Assembly (NCBI GenBank): GCA_043725085.1
Contig: JAYSLY010000014.1
Location: 1 to 64,000, forward strand
Reading direction: 5' to 3'
Length of the DNA stretch: 64,000 nt
From: UBA9630 sp043725085
GTDB lineage: Bacteria; Patescibacteriota; Minisyncoccia; Moranbacterales; UBA2206
Shown here piece after piece: positions 54,959-60,880 of the stretch. A program made the translations under genes and the position numbers. The notes beneath the pieces were generated by a model that saw only the letters and a program-made list of their open reading frames with translations, was not told the DNA's origin and did not search any database. Numbering within the stretch: the stretch's first letter is position 1; every line of letters begins with the position of its first letter.

Positions 54959-55023
54959 TTTTGCGCGATATGCCTTCCTTGCCACTGCCCGTTGAATACT
55001 CTCCGGGCTGAATCGAATTCCGC

Positions 55024-55052
55024 ATCTTAAATGCGCTAGCATACCACACCAA
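55024..55052 (-). promoter_or_regulatory. Candidate promoter of the template RNA
   Basis: TTGGTG (55052-55047), 17 nt, TAAGAT (55029-55024) on the minus strand, about 65 nt before TR. Confidence 0.5.
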
Positions 55053-55151
55053 GTATCTTCATTTTTTTGAAGTTTCTGCATACGCCACTTTATCCGAAAC
55101 CGTGATCGCGGATAATCTCGACGTATGGATACTGGATTCGGAAGCGGGAAA

Positions 55152-55171
55152 CCTACCTACCGGCAGGCAGG
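55152..55171. repeat. CCTACCTACC/GGCAGGCAGG palindrome
   Basis: A 20-bp G:T-tolerant palindrome in the gap between TR and VP. The rest of this 336-bp gap (54959-55294) holds the TR promoter and a hairpin at 55223; I see no gene in it. Confidence 0.55.
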
Positions 55172-55222
55172 CGTGATCGCCCGCATTCTTCCCTACTACC
55201 TTTTTTATTTTACCAAATTTAA

Positions 55223-55270
55223 GAGCCTTGTGCGAGAATTCAACACAAGGCTCCGTTTTTAATTTTTTAG
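55223..55270 (+). terminator. Hairpin with T-run between VP and TR
   Basis: GAGCCTTGTG (55223-55232) and CACAAGGCTC (55244-55253) form a perfect 10-bp stem. CGTTTTTAATTTTTT follows on the plus strand, so it best fits plus-strand transcripts coming from avd. On the minus strand it would also follow VP, with a weaker T-run. Confidence 0.6.
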
Positions 55271-55310
55271 GACTGAGTTTTTGAGGACTAGTCCTCAGTA
55301 GCTGAGTCCT
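55269..55310. repeat. Nested palindrome downstream of the variable repeat
   Basis: A perfect 16-bp palindrome TGAGGACTAGTCCTCA (55282-55297) sits inside AGGACTGAG/CTGAGTCCT arms (8 of 9 pairs). It begins 14 nt after VR in coding sense. DGR targets typically have a hairpin here that promotes retrohoming. Confidence 0.75.
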
Positions 55311-55963
55311 GAGCACTGACTTGCGGGGCGACGAACGCAAAACCCAACGTCACCGCACCACCTGTAGTCAGGCCTGTCAAACGCAGAGTCCAACCACCGA
55401 CCACCATCGCGGCGGTAGGCGCTGAGCAGGCGCGGATCGCCGTCAGAATCTTTGATGGGCTCGTGCATTACCACGACCCACCAGAGACCCATCGCTTCGA
55501 TTTCCTCATCCGCGAATTTCTCCCGGATAAGACAGGCTACTTCGGCATTCGGCTTCTCGAGCTTCCGCTCATCGGCTTCGGCGCGAATGTTCTTGGTAAT
55601 GCGATCGCTATCTTTCCACAGATTGCCCTTGAGGACAATGATGTGGTAGGACACTCCATTCGTCGGCTTGAAGTCTCCCGACATAAGGACGCTCTTCGCG
55701 TAATCACCGACTCTGAAACCCTTCTTCTCGAGTCTTTTGATCCACTCGAGTCCGGTCGTTCCGTCGGAAGTCATGATACCGAGATCGATCACGCCGTCTT
55801 GTTCCTTCCATGAGCGCACGACTTCAGAAACGATCCATTCTTTGGAATTGATCCTGCGAACAGCTTCGTTCGCGTCGGCGATTCCCATCTGACTCATGAT
55901 GGTTTTCACCATCGCATTGAGTTTTCCCGGCATAACTTCCGCAATTGCAAATCCGTCTGACAT
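55295..55963 (-). CDS. DGR variable (target) protein
   Basis: 222 residues. Residues 1-170 form a charged alpha/beta part of unknown family (GLWWVVVMHEPI before VR); residues 173-214 are the variable region, ending in the C-type-lectin-like pattern GRWLDSAFDRPDYRW...GF. Twelve residues differ from the TR translation, nearly all from Asn or Asp codons. A strong AGGAGG lies just before the ATG. No signal peptide or TM is visible, so surface display is not supported by sequence. An extra T in VR (TTTT against TTT in TR) shifts the last 20 residues; without it the tail would read GFAFVAPQVSAQDSATED. Confidence 0.92.
   Translation of the reverse strand: MSDGFAIAEVMPGKLNAMVKTIMSQMGIADANEAVRRINSKEWIVSEVVRSWKEQDGVIDLGIMTSDGTTGLEWIKRLEKKGFRVGDYAKSVLMSGDFKPTNGVSYHIIVLKGNLWKDSDRITKNIRAEADERKLEKPNAEVACLIREKFADEEIEAMGLWWVVVMHEPIKDSDGDPRLLSAYRRDGGRWLDSAFDRPDYRWCGDVGFCVRRPASQCSGLSY
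55324..55446 (-). repeat. DGR variable repeat (VR)
   Basis: 123 bp at the 3' end of the variable protein gene, homologous to TR. The last 21 nt in coding sense are A-free and shared with TR apart from one extra T; this is the expected place of the initiation-of-mutagenic-homing sequence. Confidence 0.96.
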
Positions 55964-56034
55964 AATAACCTCCTTGCGCTAAGTCGCGCAGTTTTATTTT
56001 CCTCTTATCCGAGGAAGGAGCCATGTCCACCCAT

Positions 56035-56085
56035 TTGGTCATAGCCAAGAAATGCCATTCTATGGAATTTTTTGGCTACGACCAA
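56035..56085. repeat. 14-bp inverted repeat in the VP leader
   Basis: TTGGTCATAGCCAA and TTGGCTACGACCAA pair at 13 of 14 positions around a 23-nt loop that can fold itself (CCAT/ATGG). It lies in the transcribed leader between the VP promoter and its AGGAGG, so it could control VP expression. Confidence 0.65.
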
Positions 56086-56126
56086 TGCAAGTCAATTAAA
56101 AAGAGCTTTCCGAAACTGAATAAGTA

Positions 56127-56154
56127 AGTATACACTAAATCGCTGTTTTGTCAA
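56127..56154 (-). promoter_or_regulatory. Promoter of the variable protein gene
   Basis: Consensus TTGACA (56154-56149), 16 nt, TATACT (56132-56127). It predicts a leader of about 155 nt. Confidence 0.75.
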
Positions 56155-56216
56155 TGTTTTCACAATTAAATGGCTAGAACAAGCCATTTTTAGAACAATT
56201 TAGGTAAATTCTTGCG

Positions 56217-56444
56217 TTATTTTTCATCATCCACATCCACCATCTTCCTCCTCGCCGTTTTTCCGCCGACAATCGTCACGGCGGATTTTGGCACGCCAAA
56301 AAATTTCGCCACAAGCTCAATGAGTGCTTCATTGGCTTTGCCGTCCACTGGTGGAGCGTTTAGCCAAGCGCGATATTCCCCTTCGCTGATTTTTTCCAGT
56401 CTGTTTTGCGAAGAGCGCGGAATAACTTTAAGATAAATACGCAT
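56217..56444 (-). CDS. DUF167/YggU-family protein
   Basis: 75 residues. MRIYLKVIPRSSQNRLEKI, AWLNAPPVDGKANEALIELVAKFFGVPKSAVTIVGGKTARRKMVDV is the conserved YggU pattern. Function unknown. It begins right after the stop of the STAS-like gene. Confidence 0.92.
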   Translation of the reverse strand: MRIYLKVIPRSSQNRLEKISEGEYRAWLNAPPVDGKANEALIELVAKFFGVPKSAVTIVGGKTARRKMVDVDDEK

Positions 56445-56726
56445 CTAAATTTTCAGATCGGAAAACTCACGCAAAGTTTTTAGCGTCGCCTCCACTGTCA
56501 CATTTTCCGTGTTGAGCAATTGGACGTTTTTGAACCGCTTAGCCAATTTTGTCACCACCTCATCCGCCCAAGATGGCGTCAACACCTTAACGCCAGAAAA
56601 GTCAATTTCTATCTCCTCATTTTCGTTAAGATCTTTTAAGTTATAAGCAGACATCGCCAAAAACGCTTCCCTTCCCGCAGGACGAGAAATTAACACTTCG
56701 CCAAATTTTTTTAGTTCAATGCGCAT
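56445..56726 (-). CDS. STAS-like (DUF4325-type) protein
   Basis: 93 residues. EEIEIDFSGVKVLTPSWADEVVTKLAKRF resembles the STAS-like DUF4325 domain, which is commonly paired with an ATPase of the GHKL type. A fragment of such an ATPase lies directly upstream (56741-56941). The ATG at 56726 starts the conserved part. Confidence 0.75.
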   Translation of the reverse strand: MRIELKKFGEVLISRPAGREAFLAMSAYNLKDLNENEEIEIDFSGVKVLTPSWADEVVTKLAKRFKNVQLLNTENVTVEATLKTLREFSDLKI

Positions 56727-56740
56727 AATAATGCAAGACT

Positions 56741-56941
56741 TTATAATGTTATAACTGCCAAGCAACCTTGAATGTTTTCCGGATTTTTTTCTATCAGCAT
56801 TTTTTCATTCAGCTCCGCCTTGCCTGTCCCTGAAATAAAAGTTAGATGCATTTTTTTAGCTTTTATATTTTCTCTTACAAATTTTAGTCCATTTCCTCTT
56901 GACTCAGGCGCCCTTCCTGAAATTCTTTCAGTAAAAGCGGT
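56741..56941 (-). pseudogene. Remnant of a GHKL (HATPase)-type protein gene, 3' end only
   Basis: 66 open codons without a start, reading ISGRAPESRGNGLKFVREN followed by a short tail. RGNGLKFV is like the G2 ATP-lid box of anti-sigma/histidine-kinase ATPases. The frame is closed just upstream and the rest of the domain is missing. With the adjacent STAS-like gene it suggests a decayed two-gene switch. The remainder of the gap to 57011 shows nothing. Confidence 0.55.
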
Positions 56942-57010
56942 TTAGCAAATCATTTTCCATACCTGCAGTCTAACAAAAATGCGCTCCATCGTCAAAGAAA
57001 AACAAATCGC

Positions 57011-57877
57011 CTAATCTGCTTCGATTTTTTTAGCAAAAATAGCATTTTTTAGTTTCAGCAGAAGCGCCAGCGCAAGCATACCAGCCAAATATAAATTTAA
57101 CCCGAGAAAAATTTCTCGCGCCAAACCGGTTTTGAGATCCGTGCCTAGATAGTAAGCGTGAAAAAAAGCCACGGCATAAAGCGCAATATTCAAAAAATGG
57201 GTAATACGCCAAACGCGATAAGTTAGATATTTGCGAAAATAGGAAGTCAAAATGAGCGCCAGCATCAGATACATCCCCAAAACTCCCAACGTAACGAGTT
57301 CAGGTTTGTATGTTGAAGCAAGCGGCACAAAAATATCTTTGAGACTAAAGTTAAGATATTTGTCGGTTAAAAGAACCAACGAATGAATGAAAACAAAAAT
57401 AAGCGCTTGAACGGAAATCCAACGATGCAGCTCATATGAATAAATCGGCTCTAGCATCTTTTTGAGCCAAGGAAAACTGATCGCTATTCCAAAAAAGATT
57501 GAAAGATAGAGCAGAAAAAATGAAATCAAGCCGCCGGCACGCGAAAGGTACCACGACCATAATTCTTTTTCTTGCTCAGGATATTGCAAAACCGTAATAT
57601 TTTTTACCGCGCTTGGGTCATTCGGATCTAGCGGATTGGTTCCCGCTTTTACCTCCGCGCCGTCCATCATTCCATCACCGTCTGTGTCAGGATTGTTCGG
57701 GTTGGTATGATAGATTTGTTTTTCGCCTTCATCAGTGAGACCATCCAGGTCGCTGTCTAGAATTGGATTATTTCCATAATCAACCGTTTTTGGCGCTTCT
57801 GCCGCTAGCGCCACGCCAAAACGCGAACCTAAGAGAATTATTGCGATAATAAATGCGATTTTTTTCATTAGTTTCAT
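57011..57877 (-). CDS. Ferric-reductase-like membrane protein with calcium-binding repeats
   Basis: 288 residues: signal peptide, then thrombospondin-3/EF-type Asp repeats (DSDLDGLTDEGE, DTDGDGMMDGAE; residues about 40-90), then six TM helices of the ferric-reductase-like/YedZ type. Histidines are at LHRWISVQALIFVFIHSLVLL, ITHFLNIALYAVAFFHAYYLG, which could bind two hemes. ApbE and another Asp-repeat protein are next door, so it may be a transmembrane electron carrier. The fusion order is notable. Confidence 0.8.
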   Translation of the reverse strand: MKLMKKIAFIIAIILLGSRFGVALAAEAPKTVDYGNNPILDSDLDGLTDEGEKQIYHTNPNNPDTDGDGMMDGAEVKAGTNPLDPNDPSAVKNITVLQYPEQEKELWSWYLSRAGGLISFFLLYLSIFFGIAISFPWLKKMLEPIYSYELHRWISVQALIFVFIHSLVLLTDKYLNFSLKDIFVPLASTYKPELVTLGVLGMYLMLALILTSYFRKYLTYRVWRITHFLNIALYAVAFFHAYYLGTDLKTGLAREIFLGLNLYLAGMLALALLLKLKNAIFAKKIEAD

Positions 57878-57935
57878 AGCTTACGCGTTTACCCGAGTCA
57901 ACCGTATTGGCTAAAAAAATCCTGTTTGAGCATGC

Positions 57936-58000
57936 CTTTTTTCTTTAAAATTTTCCATTGGTTGCCGTCGAGGGAGGGGAAATTTTAAAAAAGAAAAAAG
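57936..58000. repeat. Long imperfect inverted repeat between apbE and ferric-reductase-like gene
   Basis: CTTTTTTCTTTAAAATTTTCC (57936-57956) pairs with 57976-58000 with a small bulge around a 19-nt loop. Both sides end in A/T runs, so it can terminate transcription in either direction. Confidence 0.65.
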
Positions 58001-58022
58001 AGTGTGCGAGTTATTTTTTTAG

Positions 58023-58988
58023 TCAATGCGGTTGTGAGGTGCAATGCGTAACTCCTAAGTTTTTTGAAAAATTATTTTTAATCTCTTTTGAAACCCAAGC
58101 GTTCCCTCGATAATCCAAAAAAATGCTTTTGAGCTTTCTCTCCTCGGACAATTTTTGACCTTTTTCTTTGCCTAAGATAAATAATACTTTGGCCCAAAAA
58201 TCTGCTTCAATCGCATTTTTTGCAACAACTGTAACGGATTGCAAATCGAAAGAAAAATTTTCAGGACTTTTTGGATTGATCAAATGATGAAATCTTTTTT
58301 CTCCTCGCTCCCATTTGCGTTTGCCAATTCCGGATGTCACAATTGCTTCATCTTTTAGTATAACGAGGATTTTTTCCTGCGCAATGCCTTCCACATCAAC
58401 TCGATAGTTTTCTCCATTTTTATCCTTGCCGATTGCCAAAATATCCCCACCGGAATCAAGCAAAAAATTTTCCCCTCCCGCCTGTTTCAAAATTTCTCCC
58501 ACCGTGTCAGTGATATACCCTTTGGCAATCCCGGCAAAATCCATCCGCTCTCTAAACATAATTTTACCACCGCGAACAACCAAATCCTTTTCTAGACTTT
58601 GCGTGCTCGTCGCAGGGAAAATTCTTTCGTGATGAGGTATGACCTTAGTCTCTTTGAAATCCTTGTCATATCCGATCCATTCTAACACTCCGATAATCCG
58701 CGGGTCAAACAGGCCTTCGCTCAGTTTGTGGTAATATAGAATTTTTTCTGTTAGCGCCAAAAAATGCGCTGAAGCCGGAAGAAATTTTCCCAAATTATTA
58801 TTAAAATAATTCAACTCGCTATTTTCATCAAAGCGGCTAAAAGTTTTTTCGGCTTGTCGATAAAAATCCACCACTGCTTCCAAGTCCTTTTTGGCTTTTT
58901 CTTTTCGACTTTCAGCGCAGACTAATTGCAAATAAACGTCCGTCCCCAAAGCCTTAAATTCTTTTTCCACCGCTTCCAACTTTTCCAT
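58023..58988 (-). CDS. apbE: ApbE-type FAD:protein FMN transferase
   Basis: 321 residues. FKALGTDVYLQL, FSRFDENSELNYFNN, MDFAGIAKGYITDTV, FLLDSGGDILAIG and HHLINPKSPE follow the ApbE order. It attaches FMN to Ser/Thr of exported redox proteins. No obvious FMN-acceptor domain is encoded nearby. The ATG at 58988 lies 4 nt after the upstream gene; no lipobox is seen at this start. Confidence 0.92.
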   Translation of the reverse strand: MEKLEAVEKEFKALGTDVYLQLVCAESRKEKAKKDLEAVVDFYRQAEKTFSRFDENSELNYFNNNLGKFLPASAHFLALTEKILYYHKLSEGLFDPRIIGVLEWIGYDKDFKETKVIPHHERIFPATSTQSLEKDLVVRGGKIMFRERMDFAGIAKGYITDTVGEILKQAGGENFLLDSGGDILAIGKDKNGENYRVDVEGIAQEKILVILKDEAIVTSGIGKRKWERGEKRFHHLINPKSPENFSFDLQSVTVVAKNAIEADFWAKVLFILGKEKGQKLSEERKLKSIFLDYRGNAWVSKEIKNNFSKNLGVTHCTSQPH

Positions 58989-58992
58989 TTGC

Positions 58993-59328
58993 TTATTTTT
59001 CAAATTGATCAACAATCCCGTTTTTATTATCATCCACCACAATATATATCTCAGGAATATTCGGGTGCGGATCATTTCCGTCCAACAGTCCGTCCCCATC
59101 GCTGTCTTTTTGGACTGTGGTTTTCGTGACCACATCCGTTGTTACTTTTGTCTCGGTTTTGGTCGATCCGCTGCCGGAACTGGAGGAGTTTGCGCTGGTT
59201 GATTTGGTCACCGTAGGTTGATCTTCTTTACCCACCTCATTATCATCCGCCAAAATAAATCTTACCGCAATCAGAGAAGTTACTCCAGCTAAGAAAAGTA
59301 TTAAATAAAATTTAATATTTTTTTGCAT
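58993..59328 (-). CDS. Small exported protein with one calcium-type Asp repeat
   Basis: 111 residues: N-terminal signal/TM (FYLILFLAGVTSLIAVRFIL), a Ser/Thr-rich linker, then DSDGDGLLDGNDPHPNIP and DDNKNGIVDQFEK, both Asp-rich calcium-binding-like loops. It shares the repeat type with the ferric-reductase-like protein. It may be a structural partner of that system. Confidence 0.75.
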   Translation of the reverse strand: MQKNIKFYLILFLAGVTSLIAVRFILADDNEVGKEDQPTVTKSTSANSSSSGSGSTKTETKVTTDVVTKTTVQKDSDGDGLLDGNDPHPNIPEIYIVVDDNKNGIVDQFEK

Positions 59329-59332
59329 ATAT

Positions 59333-59668
59333 TTATGATTTTTTTGTTGTACGACTGCTAGATTTGCTCGAGCTGCTTGATGAATTTGTCGAAGTTGGTT
59401 TGGTCACTGCCGTCGTAGTTGTTGTTGTCACTTGCTGTGTTTTTAGGGCCTGCGGGGTATTATTCAGTTGACGCAATTTATTTTCCCGATCAGTCGAGAT
59501 CATATTTTGGGCATCGAGCACCTTTTGGTCAATCGGGGCAAGAATCGATTCTGTGCTAGTTTCAGTCGCCAAGTTTTTCCGATCTTGTTCTTTGATTATC
59601 AAAACAGCAACCACCATCAGTAAAATATTAACAACAAAGATCAGAACCTTATGAAGATGTTTTTGCAT
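59333..59668 (-). CDS. Small membrane-anchored Ser/Thr-rich protein, unknown
   Basis: 111 residues: TM helix at about 8-25, then a polar helix and a TTTTTT/SSSSSS-rich tail ending in basic residues. No family recognised. It is the first gene of the apbE cluster, 4 nt before the next. Confidence 0.65.
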   Translation of the reverse strand: MQKHLHKVLIFVVNILLMVVAVLIIKEQDRKNLATETSTESILAPIDQKVLDAQNMISTDRENKLRQLNNTPQALKTQQVTTTTTTAVTKPTSTNSSSSSSKSSSRTTKKS

Positions 59669-59792
59669 AATTTATTTCAATTAGCCAATTAAACCAAGGT
59701 TTCGTGAATTATACCCCCGGCTCGTAAACTTGTAAACGCGCGCGCAGTACTCGATTAGAAACGCAATTTACCACAGCTTATTATTTCATTAT

Positions 59793-59816
59793 AAAGACAC
59801 CCTTTATGGCGTCTTT
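59793..59816 (-). terminator. Terminator at the end of nrdG
   Basis: AAAGAC/GTCTTT with two further pairs around a short loop, overlapping the nrdG stop; the downstream T-run is short. Confidence 0.5.
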
Positions 59817-60519
59817 ATCTGCGGATTCCCATTTCCTCGAAGTTTTTTTCAATCGACTTTTTAATTTTTTCCAAATCAATCTTTTTGCCTTTAGTTTTCT
59901 TTTTTAAGTTCTTATCCAAAATCACATCTTCGCGATATTCCTGGAGATAATAGGCACGTGAGCCCGAGAGCCATTTGGCAATTTCCAAAAAATCTTTTTC
60001 CGTGTGGATTCCCGGCACAACCGTGGTGCGAAATTCATAGGACAGACGACTGTTTCTGATGAGCTCCACGCTAAGTTTTATGCGCTCCGTGTCCACTTTC
60101 ACGCCCACCGTTTCGCTGTAACGCGCAAGTTGATTTTTAATATCCATCGCCACAAAATCCAGCAGTTTCAAATCCAAGAGTTTTTTCAAAATATCCGGCC
60201 GCGCCCCATTCGTGTCAAGCTTAATTCGAAATCCCAATGCACGGACTTTCTTTATGAAATCAATAAGATCCGGCTGCAAAGTCGGCTCCCCTCCTGTGAT
60301 GCAAACGCCTTCCAATTTTCCCTTTCGCTTTTTGAGAAATTCAAAAAATTCCTGTTCCGTTTTATTTTCCGTTCCTGAAGCAATTTGACCCGCACCCAAA
60401 ACTAATTCCGGGTTATGACAAAATGGGCAACGAAAATTACAACCCACAGTAAAAACAGTGGCCGCCAGAGTTCCCGGAAAGTCAATTAAAGTTAATTTTT
60501 GATAGCCGCCGATGTTCAT
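59815..60519 (-). CDS. nrdG: Anaerobic ribonucleotide reductase activating enzyme
   Basis: 234 residues. Radical SAM cluster TVGCNFRCPFCHN (CX3CX2C), then GVCITGGEPTLQPDL and FVAMDIKNQ. It makes the glycyl radical on NrdD. The operon with nrdD supports this over a pyruvate formate-lyase role. Confidence 0.9.
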   Translation of the reverse strand: MNIGGYQKLTLIDFPGTLAATVFTVGCNFRCPFCHNPELVLGAGQIASGTENKTEQEFFEFLKKRKGKLEGVCITGGEPTLQPDLIDFIKKVRALGFRIKLDTNGARPDILKKLLDLKLLDFVAMDIKNQLARYSETVGVKVDTERIKLSVELIRNSRLSYEFRTTVVPGIHTEKDFLEIAKWLSGSRAYYLQEYREDVILDKNLKKKTKGKKIDLEKIKKSIEKNFEEMGIRR

Positions 60520-60579
60520 GAGTTAAAATTCAGGGCAATCCCGTCAAAAAAACAAGATTGCCCCACTATCTTTCTTTAT

Positions 60580-60843
60580 TTAGCAAACGCAGGTTGCATC
60601 CCCTAGCTTGAATTCCTTGCGATCAGAAAATTCTGCCTGTTTGCCTCCGTTCCATTGCGCGACTGGACGAATGTAACCCACGACGCGCGAATAGACTTCC
60701 GTTCTTTGAAAATTGCGAAGAACCGGATCTGCCTCGTGACAACTCTTACATTTGCAAAACTCACCGCTTTCGGAAGCATAATTCATAAATTCTTCGTTCA
60801 TCTTGAGCTCTCGGCCACAGTCGTGGCATATTTGTTTTTGCAT
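60580..60843 (-). CDS. Stand-alone NrdD glycyl-radical tail domain
   Basis: 87 residues. Residues 1-40 hold cysteine pairs (CHDC, CKCKSC); residues 48-78 repeat the NrdD C-terminus almost exactly: EVYSRVVGYIRPVAQWNGG with the radical glycine in VGY. It lacks the catalytic barrel. Position between nrdD and nrdG suggests a spare radical domain, like GrcA (YfiD) for pyruvate formate-lyase; that comparison is inference. A new CVC ends the protein. Confidence 0.82.
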   Translation of the reverse strand: MQKQICHDCGRELKMNEEFMNYASESGEFCKCKSCHEADPVLRNFQRTEVYSRVVGYIRPVAQWNGGKQAEFSDRKEFKLGDATCVC

Positions 60844-60880
60844 ATTGTTTTTATTATTGATTATTTTATTTTAAATTTAA

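Larger units (their letters stand above)
54786..55017 (-). ncRNA. Predicted template-repeat RNA of the DGR
   Basis: About 230 nt from the promoter at 55052-55024 to the terminator at 54786, containing TR in the coding sense of VP. A frame runs through it (GDPNLLNANRNDDGRW) but has no ribosome site, as expected for a non-coding template. Extent is inferred from the two signals. Confidence 0.7.

Noticed and set aside
54804..55052. Open frame through the template repeat (82 codons)
   Set aside because: It is the VP-like reading of TR. It has no ribosome-binding site and its start would precede the predicted RNA start, so I treat the region as a non-coding template.
55059..55340. Minus-strand frame between VP and TR
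   Set aside because: Composed of hairpin, palindrome and low-complexity sequence in another frame than VP; no start signal and no family pattern.
55824..56048. Frame in the VP leader starting MAMTKWVDM
   Set aside because: Overlaps the VP start in another frame, has no Shine-Dalgarno and runs through the hairpin and AGGAGG; a leader peptide cannot be excluded but is unsupported.
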